A DNA stretch of 64,000 nucleotides from Amborella trichopoda (taxonomy: Eukaryota > Streptophyta > Magnoliopsida > Amborellales > Amborellaceae), in NCBI RefSeq assembly GCF_000471905.2, contig NW_006497557.1, positions 2,487,018 to 2,551,017 on the forward strand, written 5' to 3'. Positions 21,806 to 32,322 of the stretch are shown piece after piece (within the stretch, counting starts at the first letter, position 1; the number at the start of each line of letters is the position of its first letter). Below the pieces are notes generated by a model that was not told the origin of the DNA, ran no database searches, and worked only from the letters and a program-made list of their open reading frames with translations. Position numbers and translations under genes: made by a program.

Positions 21806-24800
21806 TAGTCAGGTGCCTCTTATCTCGCCTCCTCAGATGTAGTGATTGGGTGACATGTGTCTCAGGTTTGAAGGACCCGAGACCTGAGACCGCTCTCTTG
21901 GGAACCTTGTTCACAAAACAAGGGCAGGTGCCCAACTAGTGAGGGAGGAACTTTGAATGTAAGGTGGGAACCAACCTCACTTGGGTTCGTGACTTACTCG
22001 GGTAGACTCGTGCGGGCATCCTCTTAGATCATCACGGAAAGCCCCCCAACTGCTTCAGCTGGTTCGGAATTGCCTCCCTTGACCTGCAATGTCTTGGTTT
22101 TCTGCACGACACTATCAAGGTTAACTTTCAAGACAAGTGGGCCGAAGGATCCACCCTTGTCTTAGGGCAATGCACATTCATATGGCTGAGAATATGAGAA
22201 GTTCGAGTGATAGAGAAGGTTCGAATAAAGAAAGAAAAGAGAAGTGGAATTGACAAGAGGACGAGTCTAGCATGATAGCTGGACCAATACAGTGGCCGAC
22301 TTGGAGTGGTAGCAAGACAAGCACGGTAACTGAGACCAGCACGACAACAATACTTCTCGAAACCAAGGGCGATATAACTATTCTAATCTAGTGTGGTAGC
22401 AAGACAGGTATGGTGCTCAAGACCAGCAAGATGGCAATGATGCTCGACAGCCAAACCGCTATGACAATACTAGACTGAGTCTATCCTATTAGTCAAGCAA
22501 GAATAATGCGAGATCTGAAGAAGATAAGAAAAAGAGAAGGCGCAAGACGATGAAGTGGGAGGGTCCTGACAATGTTAAGCGTCGCCACCCACAGCCGTGG
22601 AGTAACAGTGTCGCGGCCCTTTGATGCCTCTGGACACTGCTTCTCATGACGAAAGGGGTAGGCAGCGAACTTCAGATGGCAGTAGGCATCGCCGTTGGCA
22701 ACACATCTCTTGGCGAGTGGCGATGGCATCACCATTGGCAACACGAGAAGGCAGCACATCCCTTACAAGAGGCGATAGCTTATGGTGAGGCACATGATAA
22801 TAACTTCTTGTGAAGGACATGACAATAGAAGTGGATTGCAAGAGAAGCCGACGGATGGTGATAGGCATCGCCATTGGTAACACAAGAAGGCAGCACATCC
22901 CTTGTGGCAGCGATAGCTTCTGGTGAGGCGCAGAGTGATAACTTCTCTTGAAGTGCAGGACGATAGGTGTGAGATGCATGAGAAGCCTTCGGACGGCGAT
23001 AAGAACCGAGAGCGTGAAAGAAGCATGCTGAGAGCGATATGCATTATCGTGACCCTTCGTGGGCATCGATAGGCATCGCCGTATGTGATTAGAGAGCAAC
23101 TGGGTGAGACCTCTGTGGGCGGCAATAACCATCGTTGTCTGCACTTAGGTAGGACGCTAAGGATACGCCTGCGGACGACGATGAGCAGCGCCGTCTGCGA
23201 ACCTCGCTGAGAGGTAGAGACGAATGAAGAGAGAGAGAACAAAGCTGGCGCATGGCGCTGCCATCTCCATGCACAACCTGTGAAACCACAGGAGGGGAAA
23301 AGGAAGAAAGAGGCATGCATGTCACTGCCACTGCCACACATAGCTTTTGAGAAGAGCTCAAAAGAAGAAGAAGAAAGAGAAGAGAAGAGAGAAGAAGAGA
23401 GGGAAGAAGAGAAAGAAGAAGAGAAGAGAGAGAAAAGACTTACTTCAAGCCTAGGTGTATCGACCCAAAAGTTTCTCTCTCTCAACACGTGACCCAACAA
23501 TGAGAAAAGATGGAAATTTTATTACGCGAAGTTCGGTCCATGTACAATGATAGTACGTGATACAGATAGAGTTTTTCTCAAACATGGGTGAATTGATCAA
23601 AATTAAACCTAATTGCTGAAAATTAAGAAATAATAGAATTAAATAAAATAAGAAAATAGCGTGCAAAATGATAGATTTTCCCCTTATAAACAATTTGTAT
23701 AATTTCAAAACAGTTCATGCTGCTGCCTAAAACGTGCATGATCTTTTATGGATGATCCTGGATTACTCTGGTGCCCATTTTTTCGAATATTAATTGTTTC
23801 CTTGTAACGCTCAGCATGACAATCGATTTGATACCAACTTCGAGCCATGAATAGTGTTTTTAGGCTACGATCATGTGACTTAAAATTTAGATGAATCTTG
23901 CAAACTTTTGATTGTTACTGTACTCGTTCCTTGATGTTTTTCCGTGATTTCTTCGCTGAATCACACTGCGCATGATGTCATGATTGCATGGCAACAAAAG
24001 GAGCTCGATTTTGTGTTTGGACGAGGATTTTACAACTTTCATGTTTTGGCCAAAATCTGTAATTTCGGGGCCAAAATTTACAATCACCTCATTGGCTTCA
24101 TGTGCACAATCTAATCATTCATCATGCGCGGAGTTCAGACCAATGATAGCCATGGGCCTTACGCACGTGATGCAACTAGTTTAACGTCGATCAAGCTTGT
24201 GAGCGCCGTGATTTGGCTGCTCAAGCAAGACGTGTTACTGCTGATTTTCCTGCAACGTTTTTCATGGATCAGCAAATTATCCCTAGCTTTTCTTCGTGCT
24301 CGGGCATCGTCACAAGGGCGTGCCACATATCGAAACGCTCGTCTTGACGTGACGAACACGCTCACAAAATTTGAGCATGATCTAAGGTCAAACAAGTGAG
24401 ATATGAGCGTTGCAAGTTACTGTTCGTGACTGCCCCTTTAATGGACTTTAGTACAAGGTGGCCGAACAGGAATAGTGTGCGGCTCCTCCTGTTTTGGTCT
24501 TTTGCCCATAACTTCTTCCTGGAGTGTCCGTTTAAGCTGAAATTTGACACCTGGGGTTTTTCAACTGTGCCAAATACAATGGCGATGGTCTCACAGTTGT
24601 TTGAAAAATTATATGTAGGGTTCCAATTATAGGGGCCTGTTTCAAGGTGCTAGAGGTTATTTCTTCCAAAACAGTTTTCTCGATCTGCCCTGCCTTATAC
24701 ATGTCAGAATGCGATGAAACTTGACAGGAGACTTTTTCAAGTCTTTATGATGATCATTTCCAATTCTGGGGCCATTTTGAGACTGTTAAAATTTCCACTA

Positions 24801-24878
24801 CTTGTCAGGCTTTATTGACCAGCTTCTCCCTTTTATTCCGCATCGGGGACCCATGATACTAAAAAATGTCTTCAAAAA
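21806..24878 (-). mobile_element. LTR, family A, minus strand (5' LTR of the minus-strand element)
   Basis: On the minus strand it runs from TTTTTTGAAGACATTTTTT (start TG mutated) at 24,878 to CCTGACTA at 21,806, directly followed by the PBS. It shares U3, the CCCATGTTTG block near 23,585 and the conserved 3' end (21,806-22,190) with the solo LTR. The middle (22,200-23,450) holds its own tandem repeats and a purine-rich tract on the plus strand (23,340-23,440). It abuts a plus-strand LTR fragment at 24,879, making a head-to-head LTR junction. About 3.07 kb. Confidence 0.88.
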
Positions 24879-25150
24879 ATTGGTATCAAATCAATCATTA
24901 TGACTAGCCCTACAAGAAAGCAATCATATTTTTTTCAAAAGGGCAGCAGAGCAACCCTAAATCATCCATGGAAGATCACGCACGTTTTAAGGAAACAGTA
25001 GGGACTGTTTTTTTAAGTCCATATATAGTTAGGCAAGGGAAAAACAATCATTTTATACCCATTTTTAGAATTTCTTTTAATTCAAATAAATTGTAATTAT
25101 CATCAATTAGGATAATTTTTTGTCATCCACTCATATTTAGGGCCCAATTC

Positions 25151-25158
25151 TATAAATA
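25151..25158 (+). promoter_or_regulatory. TATA box of LTR
   Basis: TATAAATA after GGGCCCAATTC; a poly(A) signal follows at 25,207-25,212. Confidence 0.6.
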
Positions 25159-25206
25159 CATGTTAAACTTAATTGTATAGGGATCCCCTCATACTTTTAA
25201 TTGATA

Positions 25207-25212
25207 AATAAA
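25207..25212 (+). terminator. Poly(A) signal of LTR
   Basis: AATAAA 49 bp after the end of the TATA box, the same spacing class as in the solo LTR and at 50,091/50,147. Confidence 0.5.
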
Positions 25213-27529
25213 GTTTATGTTTTTTCATTGAATTGGAGAGGCATGTCCTGGAGAAAGAGAGAGGAGATAGAAGAATTAAGCCGATACCCCTCTTCCCCTA
25301 AGTAATTCTTCTTCCTTCCTTCTCTCTTCCGTTTTCTCTCTATTCTTTCTCTTCTTCAGTTTCTTTTTCTCTCTGCTTCTTTCTCTCTTTTCTTTCTTCT
25401 TCTTTTTCTCTCTGCTTCTCTCTCTTCTTCTCTGAGAGCATGCACGGCTGTGGCAGAGCCCTGCATACCTCTCTCTTCTTTTTCTTTCTCTCTTCTCTCT
25501 GTTCTTCTTATTCCGCTTCTCCTTCTTTATTTATTCTCTTTCTGCTGTATCTTTTTATCTGCTTCTCCCTATCTGAACATGCATGGTGATGGTAGCGTCA
25601 TGCATGAACTTCTCTCTTTATTTTGTTTTCTTTCTCTAACGCGCATGACGGTGGCAGCACTGTGCATGTTTCCTTCTCTCTCTTTCCTTCTTTCTCTGTC
25701 TCTTTCCTCCTTTAACTCTTTTCTAACCTCTCTCTTCACTTAATTTTGCTCTCTCTTCACTTTTGTTTTCTCTGTCTTCTTTCTTTTGTCTCTCACTGCT
25801 CACTTTCCTTCTCTCTCTACTTTTCTTTCTTCTTTCTGTTCCCTAAACCCGCTTTCTTCCTCTTTGTCCTTCTTACTCTTACACTATTATTTATGTTCTC
25901 TCTCCTCTCCAATCATGCACCATGATACCCATCACCGGGCATGATATTCTCATTCTTTCCATATCCTCTGGAAACATGCACAGCGAACCGGGCCTTAACC
26001 CGAGTTGCAAGCCAATCCTCTATCCAATCTTCCCCTTCCCCATGTTGTGCGCGGTGATGCTCATCATAATGCACGAAATTCCTTTCCTTATTCTTTGACA
26101 AGGACACTGAACTGAGCCTTTTCTTGAGTGGCGAGTCGGGTCATGTCTGAGTCGCTTACAACACGAGCGACGATGCTTAGCACCATGCGTGTCTTCCCTT
26201 TCTAGTCCCTGCCTCTTTCATCTGTCATGAGTTTTGGAACCCATCGTCGTCCATGTTATTTCTCTCTCCTCTTTCCTCTATTGTCAATACCATCCATGTT
26301 CTTTCTCTCTCCTCTTTCCTCTGTCATGGACGGTAGAATCCATCGTCATCCATATTCTTTATCTCTCGTCTTTTCTCTGTCATGGGTGGTAGAACCCCAT
26401 TTTTGTCCATGTTTTTCTTCTTCTTCTCTCCCCTTTCTTTCTTTCTCTCTTATTTTCTTTATCCTATCTCTTTTCTCTCTCCTCTGTCATGGACAGTCAT
26501 GCTTCCTTCTCTATTATTTTTCTCTCATCTATTCTTCTTTCTCTTCTCTCTCCTTTCTCTTCTATCTCTTCTTTTTCTTTTCTTCTGCTTTCCTTCTCTT
26601 TTCTCTTAACTCTCTTTCTCTCTCTGCTTTTCTTATCTCTCCTCTTTCTCTTTCTTTTTCTTCTTCCTCTCTTATTGACTAAGGGATGAGTCTAGCACTT
26701 TCACAGTAATCTTGTCGTCGAGCAGTATTTTCGCTGTACTGGTCTAAGTTACTGTGCCTGTCTTACTACCACGTTGAACTCGCCATTGTGCCAGGCTAGT
26801 TGGTGTTGGTGTTCTATCATTGACTAGTATTACCGTCGTGCCAGTCTGCGTTGCCGTGCCTATCTTGTTATCACATTAAGTCAATCATCATGCTAATTTA
26901 GCCACTGTGCTAGGCTACTCACCCTGTCCAATGTCTCTTTCTTTTTCTTTTCTTCTCACTTCTTCCTTCTTCCAACCCTCATCTCATCATTTATTCTCTT
27001 TTCTCCTTTGAATGTGCACGCCTGTGTGCATTCACCCAAAGAAAAGGTGGGGTTTCTTGGCCCAATTGTCATGTAAAATTAACCATGTGTGTATGATCAC
27101 AGAAAAAAGAGAATACAGGCCAAGGGAGGTGATTCCGAACTAGTTGTATGCCTGGGGGGCCGTCTTCATGATCTAAGAGGGCGCCCATGAGAGCCAGCCC
27201 GAGTAAGTCTCGAATCCACCCTAAATTCTTCTCTCATTGGTTGGTATACCTGCCCTTGTTCTTGAGCAAGGTTCCCGAGAGAGTGATATCAAGTCTCGGG
27301 TTCCTTTTGAAACCCGAGATGTGTGCCACCAGATCATTCGGATCTCGGGGCGAGATTGAGGCACCTAACCAGCCATTACAATGAATGATTTGGAATTTCA
27401 CAGATTGATGGCGCAGGGGCAAGATCATCATTTTGCCCCCTTTTCTTAGAATTTCTTTAATTTATTTAATTGTTAATTTTCGTCAATTAGGTCTGAATTT
27501 GATCATCCACCCATGTTTGGACCTAAATC

Positions 27530-27537
27530 TATATAAG
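27530..27537 (+). promoter_or_regulatory. TATA box of LTR
   Basis: TATATAAG after the CCCATGTTTGGACC block. Confidence 0.65.
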
Positions 27538-27575
27538 CCCGCAATGTGCTCATGTAAAAATCTTCTAGCCGAATC

Positions 27576-27581
27576 AATAAA
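27576..27581 (+). terminator. Poly(A) signal of LTR
   Basis: AATAAA in CAATAAAATTTGGG, matching CAATAAAATTTGAG at 50,146. Confidence 0.55.
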
Positions 27582-28309
27582 ATTTGGGCTTTTCGTTTAA
27601 GTTTATTTGGGGCACAGTCTAAAGAGAGGCGAGAGAAGATTTTTGTGGGTACCCTTGAGCATTAAAGGTAATTCTCTCTCCTCTCCTCTCTCATTTTCTC
27701 TTCTCCTCTCTCTTCTTCTCTCTCTCTCTCTCTCTTCTCTTCTCTCTCTTCTCTTCTTCTTCTCTTCTTCTCTCTTCTTTCTTCTTTCTTTCTCATTCAT
27801 TCCTTGCTCTCTCTTCCTCTTTCCTTTCTCTCTCTTCTCCTTTCCTTTCTCTCTCTTCCTTTTATTCTCTCTCTTTCTCTTTCTTTTCTCGCTTCTTCTT
27901 CCCTTTCTCTCTCTTTCTTTCCTTGCTTTCTTCCTCTTTCCCTTTATCTCTCTTTTTCTTTCCTTTCTCTTTTCTCTTCTTTCCTCTCTCTCTTCTTCTT
28001 TCCTTTTCTTCTCTTTCTGTCTCGCTCTCTTTATAGGGACAGTAATGTGGGCCTACCCTTTTTGCCGGGCCTCGCTTCAGTGTTTATATCTCTCTGCCTC
28101 CCTCTCTTCATAGGGACAATGATGTGGTCTTACCCTTTTTGGCGAGCCTCGTTGCGGTCCTTGTATTCTCTCTCTGTCTCTTTCCTCTCTCAAGGATAGC
28201 AACATGGGCCTACCCTTTTGGCGGCTCTCATTGTAGTCTTTGTTTCTTCTCTTTCTTCTCTCTCCTCTCTCTCTCTCTTATCTTTCTCTCTCCTTTCACC
28301 CTTCTTTCC

Positions 28310-28900
28310 CTTTCTTCACAAATGGCCGCTAAGCCACCGTCTATGCACTCTCCCCTTCTTTCATTCTCTTCTCTCTCTCTGTTCACAAACGGCAGATAAG
28401 CCTTTGTCTATGCATTCTATCTTCCTTCTCTCTCTTTTCACAAATGGCAGTTAAGATGCTATTTATGTATTCTCTCTCCTCTTTGTCTCTTTTCACAAAC
28501 GGTAGCAAAGCTGTTGTCAGTGCCTTCTCTCTCTCTTTTCTCTTTTTTCACAGACGATAGCTAAGCCACTATCTATGCTCTCTCTGTCTTCTCTCTTTTC
28601 ATAAATGGTAGCTCAAGCTGATGTCCGTGTAGTTTCATTCTCTCTTCTCTCTCTTCACATACGACAACTAAGTTGTCATCTATGCTCTCTCTTCTCTCTT
28701 TTCACAAATGGCAGCCCAAGCCACCGTCAGTGTACTCTCAGTCTCTCTTCTCTCTTTTCACAGACGACAGCCCAAGCCACTGTCTGGGTACTCTCACTCC
28801 CTCTTCTCTCTCTTCACAGACTACAGTCAAGCCACCATCTATGCTTTCCCTTTTTCTTGTCTCTCCCTCTCTAAAGATGGCAGTCAAGTAGCCGTCCATG
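28310..28900 (+). repeat. Hairpin plus CT-spacer array in LTR
   Basis: About ten units of 45-65 bp. Each has a short imperfect inverted repeat of the type ACAAACGGTAGC…GCTGTTGTCAG, then a run of TCTCTCTTTTC. The stem sequence differs from those of the other LTRs, but the layout is the same. Confidence 0.65.
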
Positions 28901-29534
28901 TCCTTCCATTTTCTTCTCTCTCTTTCTTCTCGCTCTCTCTTCTCTCTTAACTTTCTTGTTTCTTTTCATTTTTGTCTGAAGAGCAGGGTGAAAGTAAAAC
29001 CAGCCTTCATCTCTCTCTATCTTCGTTTCTTCATCTAACCCCTTTTCCTTTTCCCTTTACTGTAAAATATGCACCAAGAGTCCCTTGTCAAGGAAACGCC
29101 GTAAGGCTATCGAATTGACATGGACTCCAGCATGTTATTTTCCATTTTACTTTGAGTACACATGCACGTGTGCGCTCACCCTATGATAAGCTGGGTCTTC
29201 TGACGCACTTGTGTGTATTCTAATGTGTGTGTGTGGTCACAGGAAAGAAGAAACAGATCAAGGGAGGTGATTCCAAACCTACTACAAGTCAGGGGCTTTC
29301 TATGTGATCTAAGAGGGCACCCATGCGAGTTAGCCCGAGCATATCACGGACCCATGTGAGGTATGTCTTGCCTCACGAACCAAATTCCTCTCTCACCGGT
29401 TGGTATTCCTGTCAGCATCCTCTTTACACGGTTCTCAAGAGAGCGATCTCACATCCCGAGTCCATCTCAAACCCAGAACTACACCACCAGGACATCCTAA
29501 CATAGGGGTGAGATCAAGGCACCTAACCAATTGG

Positions 29535-30770
29535 ATCTGATCTTCAAAGCGGTTTGTATAGAAAGCCTTTCCAAGCATCATGGAGGACCCCAGACTCAAT
29601 CATCAAACTTGGGAAACAGTCGAAGCTCCGATAATGTTCATCCCAATTCTCGGGGTAATCAATAGAAAGGAATGATAAGTGTCGATGTTACTGTATCGGA
29701 TCCTAAACGGCCTCTCCTCAAAATATGGAATTCTCAAAGGGGGTGAACCTTGCAAATACTCAGGGGACACGTCATGCAAGCCAACAAAACCCCAATCCTA
29801 TAATAAGGTGCCTCCACCTCCAAACCTTTATAAAGAGGGCTATTGGGCAGAGAAGAGGAAGAAAGTCTATAGCTTCGACAAAAAGTGGGTCCTGACCTTA
29901 CTTTGGATTTGATAGAGCAATAAATGATCGTCTTGCCTGAGATGAAAAAGCCAGAGGATGCTGACTTTGTCAACCCTAAGAATTATTACACCTATCATAG
30001 AATGTTGCGACACCCTGTTTAGGATTGCTTCACTCTCAAATATCACATCGAGGCCTTAATCCAGAAGGGGCAAATATAGCTCGATAGTCTCAAAAAGGCA
30101 ATCGGAGTAGCGGAAGCAACTCATGTGGTTCCAGTTCAAGAAGAAGAAAAGCAAGAGTATCATCTTGATGAACTTCCACTAGACCTTCTTCAGGCCATGT
30201 TCTGCATGATGCTTCAAGTAGGGGTCATTGCACCAAAGCCATCTAGACAGCCCAAACACCTCGCTTGAGGAACTGTGAAACTTTAGTGCCTGTATCACCA
30301 GATATGAGGTCATGATTTAGATAGGTGCTTCGGCTTCCACGCCATAATCATGGAGAAAGTCCAAAGAGGACACTTTACTAGCACTATCCCAGGAGATGAC
30401 ATTTGAACTTCTAGACTGCCAACACAAGAGGTCACTCAGATACAGACCACCTATGAGAATGCACCGCCCAAGCCTTTTAATCCTAACGAATCCTAAACTT
30501 CCCAACCATGGCAAGTCTATCAAGGATGAAACAGAATGAAGTCCATGAGAAGGGAAGCAATTTGCCAAGCAAAGCCAGTTCCCAAGCTACGCGAACCTAT
30601 TCAGCCTGCGCTCGCTCGAAAAAATGGTACAAGGAGACAAGCACCAAGGGATGCCCACCGAAAGAGGAAACACCCTCAACCCCAGACCGAGGTTGAATTA
30701 CTCAAGCCCCTTCCCCGTTTCGAACCCTGCGGGATTTCTTACCTGAGTTAGTTGCTTTCACTGACCAAAA
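29535..30770 (+). pseudogene. gag: Gag, C-terminal part, plus strand
   Basis: Starts within gag: DLIFKAVCIESLSKHHGGPQ aligns with LISKAVRIEGLSKHHGGSHQ of the minus-strand copy. Then come a Ser/Asn-rich stretch, VTVSDPKRP, and two zinc-knuckle-like modules: YHRMLRHPV followed by a stop and DCFTLK (about 29,985-30,035), and CLYHQ-stop-GHDLDRC (about 30,290-30,330). Between them EALIQKGQI and LDSLKKAIGVAEATH match other copies. TAG/TAA stops and frameshifts are frequent. The N-terminal half is missing because an LTR end joins directly at 29,529. Confidence 0.8.
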
Positions 30771-30828
30771 CCCACAATCCAGTCAGATCATTCCTGAGCC
30801 TTCCTCTACCCAGGTTTCCGATATGTTC

Positions 30829-31130
30829 GATAAGGGTGATGACATAAAAAGCACCCCCCATGGTCCAAGCAGGGTGAAGACCTAAAAGATTCCCTGCACG
30901 CATCCAATAAGGGTGACAACATAAAAAACACCCCCCAACGGTCCTAGAAAGGTGAAGACCTAAAATATTCCCTGCACACGTCCGATAAGGGTGACGACAT
31001 GAAAAGCACCCCCCAACGATCATAGCAAGGTGAAGACTTAAAAGATTCCCTGCACATGTCAAATTTTGATGATGACACTAAAAGCTACCCGGTTTGGTCC
31101 AATCTAAGTGACGACTTTAAAAGCTCTCCC
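30829..31130 (+). repeat. 77-bp tandem repeats within the gag-RT linker
   Basis: Three clear units and a fourth diverged one, starting near 30,829, 30,905, 30,983 and 31,062, each with GATAAGGGTGAYGACAT and GTGAAGACCTAAAA blocks. The other copies have about two units (56,005-56,150; 62,730-62,870). Periods of 76 and 78 bp cannot both keep frame. Confidence 0.65.
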
Positions 31131-32322
31131 CGATCTTCTGTCTCTCGTTTCTCTACCTTCTTCTTCTTTTACTGACACGTCTTCTGCAGGTTCAACTCGC
31201 AAATGCCCAAAGTGTGAAGCTCTTGACAAAGAACTGAAAAGTTGCAACACAAGTAAGCGACATCGAAAACAACTAAAGAAGATGGTGGCCCAAGCAGCTG
31301 GGTTTCTGTCAGATGCTGACACCTTGGCATCCAGGGCCACTGCAAAGCCTCCTCCACTACCAAGGAGCTCATGTCGTAGCACTAGAATCCCAAGGCCAAG
31401 AAAACCCAATGGCCTCCTGAGCTCTACTTTGAGCAAAGACTAAGAGAATCAAGAGGCTAGAGCTTCCATTCTCACGGAGCATGCCACATGGTGCAGGTCT
31501 CTAAATCAGTGACCAATACTGATCAAATCAGTCTAAGGTTCAAGAAGAGATTAGAACAGCTCATCCAGAAATCGAGACTCTTGAAGTACCCTAGTCCGCC
31601 ACTCATCCCATTCCCTAACACACCGACGAATCCACCACTCCTTAGGTACCCAGGACCGCCATTGATTCCATACACCCAACCATCTCAAAACCCTCAACTT
31701 CCATCAACCTTCACTCTGTCAACACAAACTCCTATCACCCAATCTAACCAGTCCACACTGGGCTCAGCTGAATGACCTGGCCAGTCGGCATTAAATTTGA
31801 TTGCATAACATTTACTTACCCAACCCTCACAACCTCTCCAATCAATGTCGGCTGCACAACAAAGTCAACGGTACCCCAAAACAAACCACCGCCTAAACCT
31901 ACCTCACAACCTACTATCTCACTAAAGCCCATGGAAGATACAGGAGTACATAGAAATGGTAATTGTAAAGACAAGAATGACGTGGTAACTATATCTATGA
32001 TAGCTGAATCACACAACCCTCCCCTCACAGTCTCTAATCCATGCTCTTCCCAACTAAACCAAGTGCCTAAAAATTTGCTCTCTCAACCATATGCACTCCC
32101 TCCCTTTGAAGTTGATCCCTCCTCAAGCAGGCAAGCAATAGAAGTAGTAACCATGCTCTACACCGTCAAAGCCCAATTTGAGGTGGAGATGTCAAAAACA
32201 TGGGGACCTACAAACTCTGATGTCGGGACATTCAAGGTCAATGAAGGACTCCTTGGATCACTGACCGATGACGAGATGGAAATTCAAGAAGCCCCAAGGA
32301 ATGGGAAGGTGGACATGCTACG
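31131..32322 (+). pseudogene. Gag-RT linker region, plus strand
   Basis: First the element-specific block CPKCEALDKELKSC (about 31,204) with KQLKKMVAQAAGFLSDADTL, conserved in three other copies. Then a Pro-rich stretch with PPLIPFPNTPTNPPLLRYPG (31,591 onward), and a frame 31,772-32,344 without known domain. A retroviral-type protease would be expected in this interval, but I find no D-S/T-G motif. The region is probably decayed or too diverged to read. Confidence 0.45.

Larger units (their letters stand above)
24879..27371 (+). mobile_element. LTR, family A, plus strand, 5'-truncated
   Basis: Starts inside U3 at a position corresponding to about base 930 of the solo LTR (TTGGTATCAAATCAATC) and ends with GAGGCACCTAACCA. 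Contains TATA (25,151), poly(A) signal (25,207), CT-rich middle with hairpin units (25,430-26,690), a GTGCCAGTCTA-type array (26,700-26,930) and the conserved 3' end with CAAGGGAGGTGATTCCGAAC (27,121). Its first 0.9 kb is absent from the window. Confidence 0.85.
27385..29529 (+). mobile_element. LTR, family A, plus strand, 5'-truncated
   Basis: Begins just upstream of the promoter region (TTTGGAATTTCACAG, matching 49,953 onward) and ends GGCACCTAACCA at 29,529. Contains TATA (27,530), poly(A) signal (27,576), a CT-rich middle with its own hairpin array (28,030-28,900) and the conserved 3' end. It lies only 13 bp after the preceding LTR end. Gag coding sequence follows directly without a PBS, so this LTR sits inside, or recombined into, a gag gene. 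Confidence 0.85.

Noticed and set aside
22763..23500. 245-aa minus-strand frame
   Set aside because: It runs through the repeat-rich, CT-rich middle of an LTR; its composition is Ser/Leu/Arg-rich with overlapping frames open.
868..24878. Target-site duplication pairing the two minus-strand LTRs
   Set aside because: The 5 bp next to the outer ends (TAGTA at 863-867 and ATTGG at 24,879-24,883) do not match, so I do not claim one intact insertion; the two LTRs are linked only by orientation and internal order.
27607..28113. 168-aa plus-strand frame (membrane-like, Leu/Ser/Phe)
   Set aside because: Translation of CTCTTTCTC runs in the LTR. Apparent hydrophobic segments are a by-product of composition.
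24879..29534. ATTGG after 24,878 and after 29,529 as a duplication
   Set aside because: The first ATTGG is part of the normal U3 sequence (GTTGGTATCAAAT in other copies), so the match is probably chance.
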